Shown here piece by piece: positions 22,903-33,366 of a stretch of 64,000 nucleotides of DNA. The notes under the pieces are model-generated. The model was not told where the DNA came from. It was given only the letters and a program-made list of their open reading frames with translations, and ran no database searches. The stretch's first letter is position 1. Each line of letters begins with the position of its first letter. A program made the position numbers and the translations under genes. The stretch is taken from NCBI GenBank assembly GCA_009767595.1, contig VSDK01018320.1, forward strand, positions 133,560 to 197,559. Direction: 5' to 3'. The DNA comes from Symbiodinium kawagutii. Lineage: Eukaryota > Sar > Dinophyceae > Suessiales > Symbiodiniaceae.

Positions 22903-22993
22903 ATGTTTCAGAATAGAGGATCTCCCAAATCATCCCATAGTAATGAACCAACAATTTTTGATTCCCCCTATGGCTTGAGAAACCACCATATAG
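22903..22993. mobile_element. Family B element, shortened
   Basis: ATGTTTCAGAATAGAGG, CTCCCAAATCATCCC, CCCCTATGGCTTGAGAAACC near the right end. Confidence 0.75.
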
Positions 22994-24186
22994 CTCTACT
23001 TCACGATTTTGGGATCCTTTGACTTCGCCCCGGATCCGCATCCGCGCGTCCTGTCAGCGGAGAATGGCTTACATGTAGCGTGCACATCAACCAACTGTCA
23101 TTCGATCACAATACCTACGTTTTTGAGCCTGAATTTTTGGCAAATTCAGCATGACATGCACTGGACAAAATATATGCAGGGTGACATCCTGGCTTCAAAT
23201 CATCACTGCGGACGAGTGTTTCAAGCGCTACGGCACCCAGTATAACACATCCAAAACTGGCTGTGAAGAAACCGCTATGTCCAATGCACGTGCCAAAGCA
23301 TCCCATTTTTGGGGGCTCGTTGTCGAGCAATCGTTTTTAGACTCTTCACATGACCACAACCACGAATACCACGATGGACCCACAGCAGCATGTAATAAGC
23401 AGTGTGGTGCACTTGATAAAACACAACCCACATCGTCTGAAACAGTACAGCCAATGGTAAACCACTCAATATGATTGATCACTCTGGGACAAAATCTTGT
23501 GAAAGCAACCGAGATAATCACTACTTGCTGCAGCGATACGGTGTTGGTGCACAATCTGAAAGCATGCCAGAAATAGATACCTGTTGTGTAAACAGAAGCA
23601 TCCACCCCAACCACGGCCTGGGCATGTGAGGCTCAAACAACAACTATCCCATCCCAATCCGCAGTGCTTGGTCAACAATGAGGATTGCTAGGTCATAGAC
23701 GATTAGTTCTAGTGGCCACTCGACTAGAATCAAGCAAAAGGGTGCTCCTAAGAATCTTTTCCCTCAAGATTACCCATCTAGTCCTTTGAAAGATAGCTGA
23801 CTGGATAAGCTACCATTTTTAGATAGTTTAGCTATTGTGAGTGGCCATTCTCAATTGCTACCTTTGATTGCCAACAGGTATATAACCTATTCAGAATCCC
23901 TGCATTCATACAGGACCTGTTCATTTTGGGATTTCAGGTTGGCATACCAACATTGATTCCAATGTTTGCCACGCACACACCATTCTATAATCATGTGTTC
24001 AAAATCATCACACATTATCACAAATCATGAAGCACATGCAATGAAACCATGTACATTATTGAAATCTATGAAAATCACTATGGAAATCTATTAATGTCTA
24101 TCAATTACATATGATTCTCGTGAATGAATTATTCATATTCATTAAATCACTATCAAATCCTATCAATATTTATCAAAATCTACTAC

Positions 24187-24304
24187 TCATTGTTGATCAA
24201 CAAACAAAACGTCGGCGTTTTGTGGAAATTCTCTTCGTCCCAGGCTCCGCAAGATTTTGTCCACCAAGCCACCAGCCGCTACCAACGAATCAGACTCAGC
24301 CAGT
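24187..24304 (-). CDS. Terminal exon of unknown-product gene
   Basis: Acceptor GGTTGGCAG, one leading base, then LAESDSLVAAGGLVDKILRS, LGRREFPQNADVLFVDQQ and a TGA stop at 24187. Helical, leucine-rich. The leading base fits the phase-2 end of the exon at 24708-24757 (AG+A gives Arg). A family B element starts 11 bp upstream of the exon on this strand. The product is not recognised. Confidence 0.6.
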
Positions 24305-24314
24305 CTGCCAACCA

Positions 24315-24421
24315 AATGGTGGTTTCGACCTACCCAGTTTGGGAACCGTAAAGTTCTGGTGGGTTTATCACTATAAATGGTGAATAAAGGATGATTTTGG
24401 GGTCCATTGTGAGAAACAACC
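24315..24421. mobile_element. Family B element within a short intron
   Basis: AATGGTGGTTTCGACC ... CATTGTGAGAAACAACCC. It occupies a quarter of the 403-bp intron between the two minus-strand exons at 24187-24304 and 24708-24757. Confidence 0.75.
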
Positions 24422-24707
24422 CAAATCTGTCATATTGTCCCTCTTGTTCCTTCCCACTGGTGAGTCACTGGGAAGTAAGCATCAATCTGCACCAATCAGC
24501 ATCAATCAGCAACACGCTTTCTGCAGCAACTGTCCAACCATCTTTTCTTGGCTACCTCCCAGTGGAGCCGAGTTCACCACCGACAGCCATAAGCCCAACC
24601 AAAGCCCAGCTGCCACCGCCTATAAGCATGGGGGAAATCACCGTGGGGCATGGGGGAAATCACCTGAGCCAGGATGGTGGCAAACCATGGAGGCCCGTGA
24701 ATCTCAC

Positions 24708-24757
24708 CTTCTGAGTTCCTGGGTCCCTGGGACCTCAGTTCGCAGGTTTTGAGCTTC
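24708..24757 (-). CDS. Exon of unknown-product gene
   Basis: Fifty nucleotides between GGTAACAG and CAGAAG|GTGAGA (a strong donor). Reads EAQNLRTEVPGTQELR plus two bases. Phase 0 start and phase 2 end match both neighbours. A 217-bp plus frame over the same area is open but lacks a compatible chain. Confidence 0.6.
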
Positions 24758-24854
24758 CTGTTACCAACAGCTATCCTATGCTTGCAGCTGTAGAAGGCAA
24801 CCAGCTGGTTTCTACCATTGTTGTGACTGGGGTTACCAGCTGTATGATGGGAAC
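24758..24854 (-). mobile_element. Family D element forming a complete intron
   Basis: The 97 bases between two in-phase exons begin GTTCCCATCATACAGCTGGT and end ATAGCTGTTGGTAACAG on the minus strand. The interior CAACAATGGTAGAAACCAGC is the family D centre, and the ends correspond to the D arms GTTACC/GGTAAC. The intron is therefore the element itself, with GT and AG inside its terminal repeats: an introner-like element. Confidence 0.7.
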
Positions 24855-25021
24855 TGTTCCCAACGGCGAATCGACGTCGAACCGGTGTTGCATGAGATTT
24901 CCCACCCCCGCGTTTTTGAGTGATATGCCAACACCAGCGCAGTTCTTGGGACCGATGAATGGATCATCACCACTACCTCGAGTTGTTGGGTGCAACCCGC
25001 TGAAGGGTGGGTGGCAAAACC
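24855..25021 (-). CDS. Exon of unknown-product gene
   Basis: Acceptor ACCTTGCCAG, two leading bases, then FCHPPFSGLHPTTRGSGDDP, FIGPKNCAGVGISLKNAGVG and NLMQHRFDVDSPLGT, ending in phase 0 at GGAACA|GTTCCC. The glycine-rich, acidic composition is natural. I recognise no domain. A second acceptor at 25000 (CCCTTCAG) would shorten it and break the phase with the upstream exon. Confidence 0.6.
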
Positions 25022-25096
25022 CTGGCAAGGTCATGTGAAGATTGTCGTCGGACTGTTCGGATGTCCATCTCTTCTCCCGGTTTGGGGTCATTGAAA

Positions 25097-25220
25097 CAAC
25101 CATATGGCTGGGTCAATATTAACCAACCAATAATGTGGATATCAAGCAACAGTAATAGTGGGAAAACAATGCTTAATGATGGGGGAACCAGGGGTACAGG
25201 GTTTTGACCCACAGCCATCT
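25097..25220. mobile_element. Family E element inside an intron
   Basis: CATATGGCTGGGTCAATATT ... CAGGGTTTTGACCCACAGCC, within the 377-bp intron between the exons at 24855 and 25399. Confidence 0.8.
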
Positions 25221-25398
25221 AAAGCCTGCAAGTACTACACCGGCAAGGACCTATTTCCAATGATTGACCATCAAGCCGCCATCATATTCTATCATCTGCT
25301 ACCATGTACCATGGACGTTGGCTACCATTTGGTCCGAACCCTGCTGGTAGCTCCCGGCACCCCCTTTAAGCCGGGCTAGGGCCGGATTCCCCAAGCAC

Positions 25399-25524
25399 CA
25401 GCCAGGTTGACCGCTTCGACATCACGACGGTCCGTTGGGCTCCCCTCACGCTGGATCCGTCTGCACACACTGGCCCCATCTGTCAATTGCTCCTCGCCGT
25501 TGGCTGATCGCAGTTGTGGCGACG
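25399..25524 (-). CDS. Exon of unknown-product gene
   Basis: Acceptor CCCGTCGTCAG, two leading bases, then SPQLRSANGEEQLTDGASVC, RRIQREGSPTDRRDVEAVNL and A, with donor GGCTG|GTGCTTGG in phase 1, matching the next exon. Hydrophilic, probably disordered. Directly upstream on this strand is a family A element (25531-25652). Confidence 0.55.
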
Positions 25525-25530
25525 CTGACG

Positions 25531-25652
25531 ACGGGTTGGTGGTGCGCGCCCAGCACACCCTGTCATGAAAAATATGCGCGTTTGTTCACCAACCCACCTT
25601 TTGAGGCAAATTGCCGTAATACATTTGGGAAAGTAAAAAATGATTGAGACCA
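25531..25652. mobile_element. Family A element, diverged
   Basis: GGTTGGTGGTGCGCGCC, then ATGAAAAATATGCGCGTTTG, a TTGGGAAAGTAAAAAATGATTGA tail segment and ACCACCAACAAG. Aligns end to end with the family consensus. Confidence 0.7.
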
Positions 25653-26064
25653 CCAACAAGTGAATGTCTAGGAATTCGAAAACCGCAAACCAGTGATGAA
25701 GATGAACAAGACCTTGGATAAGCTATTCAGTGTGCGCATGTGTGTGTAAATAACGTTAATATGTTTTTTATAGTCATTTTTGCGATGTAGTATGTTTATT
25801 TGCCATAAAGGTCGATATTGGCTATACTGGTTTGACCTTGGGTTCAAGAAGTTGTCTGTGAGCTGTCAGTATCAAGACTAAGCATCCAAGTCGATCGCAA
25901 TTCTACAGTTCCTAATATTCAAGCAGGACAAGTTCTGCATTGTGTTGGTCAGTCGTCGGTGTACATCTTGCTGCGCTGCCTATTATGATGCACATATTTA
26001 CGTGCATATCAGATTGTACAAGATATGAGTATGTCTATATGCGTGACTGTGTATGTATATGTTC

Positions 26065-26096
26065 CTATATATATATAAATATATATATATATATAC
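26065..26096. repeat. (TA)n microsatellite
   Basis: Uninterrupted ATATATATAAATATATATAT run. Confidence 0.9.
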
Positions 26097-28565
26097 CTGG
26101 GCCTTCAACGGCCCTGCTGCGGAGGTCCTTTACGAACGGCCCTCTAAAGTATCTAAAAGCCCTCAAAAGTTTTGTCCCTTGATATCTGAGGTTTGCTGTC
26201 GATTTGAACTGATCTTGGAGCATTTTGCTCGGCTTCCCTCGAAATTTGCTTGGAAATGTGGGTCATAATGGCATGGACCACGTGATTTGCTTGTAAGCGT
26301 GGATCCTTTGCATAAATTGACGAGTGATGACGACATTCTTTATGCGAGGGGGGCAGGACGGGTCCATACTTGAGTAAGATGATAGCATCAAGAGCAAATG
26401 TTGCTGGTTGTTGTTGCAAAGGTTTGTAAACTAGACAGCTTTGATTTTTTGTTGACTGGGGGTTGGCTACTTTGCCCAAAATCATCATGAATGAATTAAA
26501 CCACGATGAACATTTATGGCTGGATCCCGAGAAACCCTTGAAAATCCAAAACGTTGGCAGATTATACCTCAACTTTTGAGGAACCATAAAAAATTGTGGC
26601 TTTTTAGACAAAACCCATGACCGTGAATTACCGTGAATGACCGTGAAAAAGCCCTCTCAGAGCGTGAAAAGCCCTTCTCAGGCGTGAAAAGACCGTGAAA
26701 ATTGGAAACGTTTTCCCTTTCACATTTTGCAAGGGATGATTAGAGGAGGGTGACACTTCAGACCAATAGTTACAGGCGAAACCGTTGCAATTGCGCAGAA
26801 TACAGGGGAGTTAGTCTGATAAACCGATTTTGCATCCCAAATTCTGCTATGTCCAACATTTTTGATCCGTCCTCACCATGCTTTGTGCCGCAAGCACAGT
26901 TTTGAATGCGATATCCCGCAATTTGATTGCTATTTATTCCACAAACATGTGATACGGCCAACACATCACAAATTTATTCACTTACAACTGGTTTTTGTGA
27001 GGCCCTATTCACTTACAAGATTGATCACTTACAAGATGGGCTTTTGTGAGGCTCTAGTCACCTCCGCATGGTCCCGCATGGGAAATATTGGGCTCTAAAA
27101 CATTACAAAGCATATTTACATCAAACATTTGCAATTTCAATCTGACTTTTCTGGGTACCACATTTCTTGGGAGGGCTTTTGTTGAATGTACCCTCCCCGG
27201 CGTGGCCTTTGTCTAAAGGACCTCCCTAGGTAGGCCTTTGGAAGGCCCAGGTATATATTTATTTATTTACCCATTTATCCATGTATTCAAATCTAAATAC
27301 ATGCACGTATATCATGTCGTTGTACATAAATGTAGGTATATGTACTGTACACATAGGTCTGTGTCTTCTCACACGCACAAACAACACATGTAGTTTGGCA
27401 GTTATGCAAACCATAAAATATAGATATATGGGTACATATAATTATAAACGTATATAAATGTAAATGTAAACATATAGACAAAGACACACAAACAATAACG
27501 TATCATATATGCACAACGGGGTTGCAGAAAGAGAGGGTATGAGATGCTTTCCCGAAAATCATAACCCAAAGTCGACTGAAACAGCAAAAGCGGAGAAGGA
27601 AAAAGTCGACCGCCCCCTTTCTGAGTTGCACATTTGTGTTGAAAAATCCAATTCTCAACCAACCACTCCCTCTTTTATCATGAATACAGCAAAAGTAAAT
27701 GGATCTCCCAAAATGAACTTATCTATCACCAGCCTGATTTTGTCGATAATGATAATAATGAGTCCATCTCTATAATCAACAACCATCATTGTTTTCCCAA
27801 AGGACGGTTGATGATTTCCCACCCAAAATTCTACCATTGGTTATTTTCCCATCCAACATGGGGTGGATGATACCAGCAGCATCACCCCCACAACGACAAC
27901 CCTTCCCGTGCTCCTAGTTCTGTCCAATCTGCTGGAGCTAAGGAAACCCTCTGGAGCTGTAATAATGCTGCGGATGCGGAGCAACATGTCACAATGGGTT
28001 CTGGGATCGCTGGAGGCGTGCGCAGCTATGAGTGATTCAGGAAATCATGTTTGAGCAATCTTAACCCTTGAACCATTATTCAGTTGGGGTTAAACCATTC
28101 AATCAGGCACAGGGGGTCAACTATGACTGACTTAGGTTGATGAATGATCCTTAAATATCCTTAAATCGTATTTCAGCATATTCCAGCCCTGAGTTGTAGG
28201 GTTCAATGACGAACAGTATCAATGGCACCTGGGCTAGGCACCCAGCTGGCTGTTTAGCCATTTAATCTTTATCAACTCAACTACCAATCAATCACTAAGA
28301 AACATTGTCAACCATCAACATTGATTATCATTGATTAACCGATTGGTTGCCTTGTCACTACCCTCAACATTGGATAACCATGGGTCAACAACCATGCAGA
28401 AGCATGGGTTAGGACAGATCTACACCCAGCCGAGTCTCAGTGGTGCTCAATGAATTGAGGCCTTGAGAAGCGCCGCAAGGCATCCCAAGGCCATATCAAC
28501 CGTTGAATTGAATGATACTTGGTAAATGTAATGTAAACATTTCGACGGGTGTTGCTGTTACAAGA

Positions 28566-28685
28566 GATCTGGTGGTTTCTTAATAGGGAACCGCAAAGTT
28601 ATGGTGGGTCTAGTACTAATTAAGACTATGAATGACTATGAATGGATGATTGCGGGGTACCCCTTTGAATTGAGAAACACCCGTA
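28566..28685. mobile_element. Family B inverted-repeat element
   Basis: ATCTGGTGGTTTCTTAATAG ... CCCTTTGAATTGAGAAACAC. Confidence 0.75.
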
Positions 28686-29004
28686 TAGTGTCTACAACAT
28701 CTGTGTAACTCCTGCTTAACCCATCGTTACGGCAATTGTGGGCGTGTCCCAGCCGAGGGCTCGTCCCGCGTCACAAAACTATGAGTCATAACTACTAGTT
28801 ACAACTAGTCAAGTAGGATAGTATAACTGATTAGTAGGATGGTACAACTGATTGTACTTGTTAGTACGATGGTACAACTAGCTAGTAGGATAGTACGACT
28901 ACTAGTCATAAGTCATAACTACTAGTTGCAAGTAATATTAGTAGGATGGTAGTCACATGTAGGCGCCTCTGTAGGTTGCCTTGAAGTTACAACATGCTGC
29001 TGAA

Positions 29005-29142
29005 NNNNNNNNNNNNNNNNNNNNNNNNNNNNNNNNNNNNNNNNNNNNNNNNNNNNNNNNNNNNNNNNNNNNNNNNNNNNNNNNNNNNNNNNNNNNNNNN
29101 NNNNNNNNNNNNNNNNNNNNNNNNNNNNNNNNNNNNNNNNNN
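29005..29142. other. Assembly gap of 138 N
   Basis: Run of undetermined bases. Reading frames that cross it are meaningless. Confidence 1.
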
Positions 29143-29464
29143 AACCCATGGCAGAAATCGTAGCGGCAAAGCGCCCTTTGCGCCTCGGGCATCCTGCACG
29201 TTCTCTGCCCCTCCTCTCTTTGTTGGATTTCCACTGAGCCGTCTACCGAAGCTGTCGAATGTCCAGTGGCCCAGTGCATTCATCCTCCTCTATGATGGTC
29301 TCTCTGTGGCCAAAAAAAGCTGACCGAAATCCTGCCCTTGTTGGGGTTGGCGCCGTCTACATGCATCTTGTCCGCATAATTTCCCATTCAGCCGGGCTGT
29401 GTGGAGCTGCGACACCAAAGCTTCGTGTTCCGACCCCTTCTTGACATCCTCTGGGGGCGCAGCG
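29143..29464 (-). pseudogene. Coding-like GC-rich block with stop codons
   Basis: Continuation of the GC-rich block described at 29465-29680. The same minus frame reads FGVAAPHSPAEWEIMRTRCM, stop, then FRSAFFGHRETIIEEDECTG and PLDIRQLR, stop. A second minus frame has EDVKKGSEHEALVSQLHTAR. Two or more in-frame stops and no clear splice sites suggest a decayed retroposed copy or several exons I cannot delimit. The edge is cut by the gap. Confidence 0.3.
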
Positions 29465-29680
29465 TTACGGGCTCATCCGCAAGTCCTCATGAAAGGAGTT
29501 GGACCATCCTGTCCCACTGCATCCTGCTCCGCATATGGGAAGTCCCATGACAAGTCTGCCATCTCTCATGTTGCTACGTCTGCGGCGCGGCGCGCGTAGC
29601 GGCTCAAGACCTTCGTCTGTGGGTGAAACGGTCCGTGGCACTGCAGGCTGTACCTGGGAGTCAACTTGTCCATGGGAAGG
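29465..29680 (-). CDS. Candidate exon, product unknown
   Basis: The acceptor GATTTTTTTTGCCCAG is one of the best in the window. The phase 0 frame then runs 71 codons to a TAA: PSHGQVDSQVQPAVPRTVSP, TDEGLEPLRAPRRRRSNMRD, GRLVMGLPICGAGCSGTGWS. A donor at GACGAAG|GTCTTG (phase 1) would join it to the exon at 25399-25524. Not recognised; it might be the upstream exon of the 24-25 kb gene. Confidence 0.38.
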   Translation of the reverse strand, partial: PSHGQVDSQVQPAVPRTVSPTDEGLEPLRAPRRRRSNMRDGRLVMGLPICGAGCSGTGWSNSFHEDLRMSP

Positions 29681-29999
29681 CTGGGCAAAAAAAATCAGTT
29701 GCGCATCAGTTGAACTACAGAACTTGTTCGTGTCAGTGCTTCAGAGTGGTTCGCTTGTTACAAGTAGAGGTTAAGAATGCCTCATAGTTGCGGTTAAGAT
29801 GGTTCATGATGATGATAAACAATTGATTTTACCTGATCAAAAGGAATGAATGGCACATGTCAGTCGTATTTCAGCCATTGGGTGTACACAGCACGTTTCA
29901 GCACTGGCCTGGGGGCCCGCTCATCCAGAGTCAGCTCAGCTAGGGAATCGGTTGCACCATTGGGTTTGTCATCAGCATTCATCAATCTATCCATGGAAT

Positions 30000-30084
30000 A
30001 GTAGGCGACCAGCTTGTTTCTACCATTGTTGTCACTGGGGTTGGTTAATTTGGTTACCTACTTCATGGTGACTGGAAGCATAGG
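30000..30084. mobile_element. Family D element, left arm lost
   Basis: GTAGGCGACCAGCTTGTTTC, TACCATTGTTGTCACTGGGG, ATGGTGACTGGAAGCATAGG. Confidence 0.75.
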
Positions 30085-30132
30085 GCATACTTTGGGCGAT
30101 AGGACCGATAGGGGTACGGCTGGCAGCTCCAA

Positions 30133-30232
30133 CTATTCCCCAACAAGGGATGGTGTACTCAGCATCTGGAAGCGAAATTTGCTTGGAAGGATATTCTCCA
30201 GCGAATCCTTCGGGGTGTCCAAGCTGTATTGG
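30133..30232 (-). CDS. SET-domain methyltransferase, exon 11 (terminal)
   Basis: Acceptor CACCTTTGCAG, one leading base completing Ser with exon 10. Reads QYSLDTPKDSLENILPSKFR then FQMLSTPSLVGE and a TAG stop. A D-T/S-P segment followed by a leucine-rich stretch is a common C-terminal element in single-SET proteins of this type. It ends the gene with the total coding length divisible by three (1035 nt). A plus frame of exactly 38 codons with AG/GT borders overlaps it; it was rejected because the minus chain extends through ten other exons. Confidence 0.55.
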
Positions 30233-30631
30233 CTGCAAAGGTGTCTCGTCGGAGCTAATTGGCTATTGAAGCACATGTATTGCGCGCGATATACTGTCTT
30301 CTTCGTCTTCAATACATTTTTCGAACTATAGTCTATATGCATCGGTTGTGTCCATCTATGTGTTTGAAATTTGATCAAATTGATCCGCCCTATGCTTCCA
30401 GTTGCCAGAAAGTAGGCAGCCAACCCCAAACAATACAACAATGGTGGAAACCAAAATTTCCTTTGGGTTAGTGATTTGTGAACTTACCTAACTGCTCACA
30501 TGGCCCTCAACTCCAGCTAAAGCACCAAACATATCCAAGAGATGGACAGGATAGGATCTATTGATGTTAATCATAAACAATATATCGAATACAAGATCAT
30601 GATACATAAAAATACGACTGATATACATACA

Positions 30632-30632
30632 G

Positions 30633-30688
<56 letters not shown>
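30632..30688. repeat. (ATCT)14 microsatellite
   Basis: Uninterrupted ATCT repeat. Confidence 0.98.
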
Positions 30689-31292
30689 GTCTATGTGCAT
30701 ATACCTACACAACGTTACAGATCATGATTTCTGATAACTGGATGCATCTGGTTTTCAGTGCTTGGACCAGCAGAATGTGTTCAGCTCCAGCTACTCATAG
30801 GCCATCTGCGCCCACTTCGCGGCATCTGCCAGGTTCCCCAAGGCAGTGGACATAGCGTAGGCCTAGGCATGGCGACGGAAGACCTCCTGGGCGCTGACCT
30901 GGGAAGTCCCAAGAAGCTCGTTCCCAATTAAATGATTTGATATCTGCTGATATCATCTGATATCAACATCTGGGTTCTCCTGGTGATTGCTTATCATTTC
31001 ACATGGTCGCTGGTGACAAAAGCTAAAGATCAAAAGAAACATCAGCAAACATTGAGCAGTGTTCAGATCTGGTGCTTCAACATGAGCGGTGTTCAATTCT
31101 AATGGCTGGCTTTTAGTGGCATTCCCACAACTAGTTGCATAATTTGTAGCAAACCCCGCAACCAAGCACCCCATTGCACCCGGTACAAAACGCAGACAGC
31201 CTTTGTTTCAGGGGCTGCATCCCAGAAACTTGGACTGGTTATACAGTGCTGCAATGGTTCCGATGAGATGCATCGGAGTTCTGACATGCCTT

Positions 31293-31386
31293 CCCCTATG
31301 CTTCCAGTTCCCATGAAGTACCGTAGGTAAGCAACTCGTTGCTTCTTGGGTTGGTCACCTGCCGAAATGGTAACTGGAAGCATAGG
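31293..31386. mobile_element. Family D inverted-repeat element in SET-gene intron 10
   Basis: CCCTATGCTTCCAGTTCCCA ... TGGTAACTGGAAGCATAGG. It is followed at once by a family E right half (31387-31444, ends TTTTGACCCATAGCCATATA). Confidence 0.85.
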
Positions 31387-31840
31387 TTTCATATGGCTAA
31401 TGATGAGGGGAACCAGGGGTACGGGGTTTTGACCCATAGCCATATAGATTGTGAAGACCGCACTGCGACGTGAGTAGTTTGGTGTAATAAATCATGTCAG
31501 AAAACCATAGATAGCAGTGCCCCTGAACTAGCCATGCCTGATATACCAGTTGAAAAGAGATAGACCAATAGCTTGTGGCTACCCTCATATAAATCATATA
31601 CGTGCAACATGTTCTGCACCCGCAATCCAGCAATTTTATCATAGGTGAACATCCACCACTGTGTTGGTGACTTCGCGAATCACCATGCTGCTATTGAACA
31701 CGTTGCAGCAGTCCTTTGTGTGATACCAATCATCTGTTTTGGAACTATTCTCCACCAATTTCAGATTTCACTCTGGGCCAAGTAAGTAGATGAAATATGA
31801 TGAGATGATGCCTTTGCAATCATGATACCCGCGAATTTAC

Positions 31841-31962
31841 CTGTCCGCCTGGTTTTTTCGCCAGCCCCGCAGCGAGGTCCGTTCCCCTCCGGCCTTGAAG
31901 GCAGCACTCTTCCGGTAGTGGATCACAGTCAGTCCCTGAGCAGCTGCAGCTGGTGCCAAGAA
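31841..31962 (-). CDS. SET-domain methyltransferase, exon 10
   Basis: Strong acceptor ACCATTTCTTCCAG and strong donor GGACAG|GTAAAT. Reads FLAPAAAAQGLTVIHYRKSA, AFKAGGERTSLRGWRKNQAD. Phase 0 start fits exon 9 and phase 2 end fits exon 11. It corresponds to the helical C-terminal region after the SET domain, where AF...G....W helices are typical. A 103-codon plus frame covers the same bases and has its own good acceptor (GTTTTTTCGCCAG); it has no continuation. Confidence 0.68.
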
Positions 31963-32642
31963 CTGGAAGAAATGGTTGAAATGTTGAAATCGAGCAGGTC
32001 CTCGAGTAGAGGAGTAGGAAATGTTTTGACCCTTCCCTTTCTCCACAAGAACTCAACATCGCACCCAACACAGAGATTGACTAAGAATGTCGATGCTCTA
32101 GATTTGGACAGCTTGCACCTCTCCCCTGGATGAGGGGCTTCTCATCAGCGAGTAGTGCTGAAAGGAAAAACGTGGATCAATGAAGCACCAATTATTTGTG
32201 CTGTCCATAAATGACGGGTACCTTCAAGTCACCATCTGAGGCTGAAACATTCAAGGACCATTGCAAAGAAGCCCGTTCAGCTTGAGCATTGACCGATAAT
32301 CATGCGGGTTAGTCCAAAAGATATCCAAAAAAATGGTCTACCGCTGTAGGCGGGGATTGCTTTCCTATGAGTAGCCATGAACTTGAATGGTTCGATACAG
32401 GGTGGTACGCCCTAGTCATAAGTTGGTTACTAGGCCATTTAACTATAGTTACCAACTCTAGTAAAAGTACCCCCCCAACTAGTTATGGTGGTACCCCCTA
32501 CTAGTTCTAGTTGTGGGTTTACTAGTTACCACTTACATCTACCGTAACTAGTGGTGACCATAGTTCTAAACCAACGTAGCGATCCGTAGGGGGCCACTCG
32601 GTAGCGCCACCATGGCGAGCGCCGGTGGTGTCAGCTGCCGAC

Positions 32643-32710
32643 CTCCTCGTCATAGAGCTGGAAGATCTCCTGGACTTTGGCAAAGCCCTGGCGGATCGAA
32701 GGATGACCTA
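32643..32710 (-). CDS. SET-domain methyltransferase, exon 9
   Basis: Acceptor ATAAAGGCAG, two leading bases, then GHPSIRQGFAKVQEIFQLYD and EE, with donor GAGGAG|GTCGGC in phase 0. About 90% G/C at third positions. The amphipathic helix K-V-Q-E-I-F-Q-L-Y-D-E-E matches the 'L..LLDEEGL'-type helix found downstream of the SD-x-RR segment in this SET class. A family B element ends about 30 bp before the acceptor. Confidence 0.68.
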
Positions 32711-32739
32711 CTGCCTTTATCAACTGTTAAGTTCATATA

Positions 32740-32847
32740 TGGTGATTTCTCAATATAGGGAGCCCCAAAAATAGATGGTTTATTACTATATATGATTAAG
32801 AACTATATGATTTGGGGGTACCCCTATTTTGAGAAACACCCATATGT
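32740..32847. mobile_element. Family B inverted-repeat element
   Basis: TATGGTGATTTCTCAATATA ... CTATTTTGAGAAACACCCAT. Lies in SET-gene intron 8, close to the acceptor of exon 9. Confidence 0.88.
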
Positions 32848-33108
32848 ATGATCAAAAATAGGGATTGATATAGTGGTTGATAATTATAGTGATCTAGGCA
32901 ACTATGATCAAACAGGGGTTTATCATGATCTATAGGGATAAGTATGGTTTAAGCAACAACTGGTTGGTTCATGGCCGCTAATCATGGTCAATAGTAGGGG
33001 GATAGTCACCAACAATGATAAACTATGATCAAGAAGGGATTTATAATGATCTATGGGGATAATATATAGTGGTTAATAGTGGGGGGGTAATAAGCAACAA
33101 TAAGCCCA

Positions 33109-33212
33109 GTATGGTGGTTTCTCAAGCCATAGGGAGCCCCAAAAATAGTTGGTGCATTAGTAACAAGTTGTTACTATTGGATGATTTGGGGTACCCCTAT
33201 TTTGAGAAACAC
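33109..33212. mobile_element. Family B inverted-repeat element
   Basis: GTATGGTGGTTTCTCAAGCC ... CCCTATTTTGAGAAACACAA, with mixed arms (AAGCCATAGG left, AAAATAGGGG-type right). Confidence 0.85.
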
Positions 33213-33366
33213 AAATTATATATATAATATATCATATTAAATATAAATATGTCTATATATATATATATGCATACGCGCTCAACTTTGATCAACTATCAAC
33301 TCAACTATTGTATTGTCAACTATTGTTCACTATACGGACCTATACGCCTGATTATCATCAACCGTT

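Larger units (their letters stand above)
18457..24186. other. Long intron or intergenic stretch rich in elements
   Basis: Holds family E copies (18638-18768, 18963-19062) and family B copies (20226-20356, 21234-21340, 21599-21710, partial at 21784, 22903-22993). One GC-rich island lies at 21435-21595. ATG frames of 107 and 128 codons overlap on opposite strands at 23151-23614 without codon bias; neither is called. Confidence 0.5.
25653..29004. other. Intron or intergenic stretch, no exon called
   Basis: AT-rich. A 152-codon minus frame at 26153-26611 shows no codon bias or domain. A CGTGAAAAG repeat cluster lies at 26625-26700 and a family B copy at 28566-28685. ACTAGTTACAACTAGTAG-type repeats (28790-28950) run up to the assembly gap. 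Confidence 0.5.

Noticed and set aside
23151..23614. Opposing 107- and 128-codon frames
   Set aside because: Both open by chance in a mid-GC region; no third-position preference, no splice-site support, no domain.
26153..26611. 152-codon minus frame
   Set aside because: AT-rich codons with no third-position preference; no domain; no exon-like GC rise. Kept only as a chance frame.
30127..30240. 38-codon plus exon with AG and GT borders (LEAKFAWKDILQRILRG)
   Set aside because: Overlaps the terminal SET exon on the other strand; it is isolated, while the minus exon completes a divisible-by-three chain. Some doubt remains.
31822..32133. 103-codon plus frame with a good acceptor and a QELEEMVEMLKSS helix
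   Set aside because: Antisense to SET-gene exon 10, which has stronger splice sites on both sides and fits a chain of phases; the plus frame has no partner exons.
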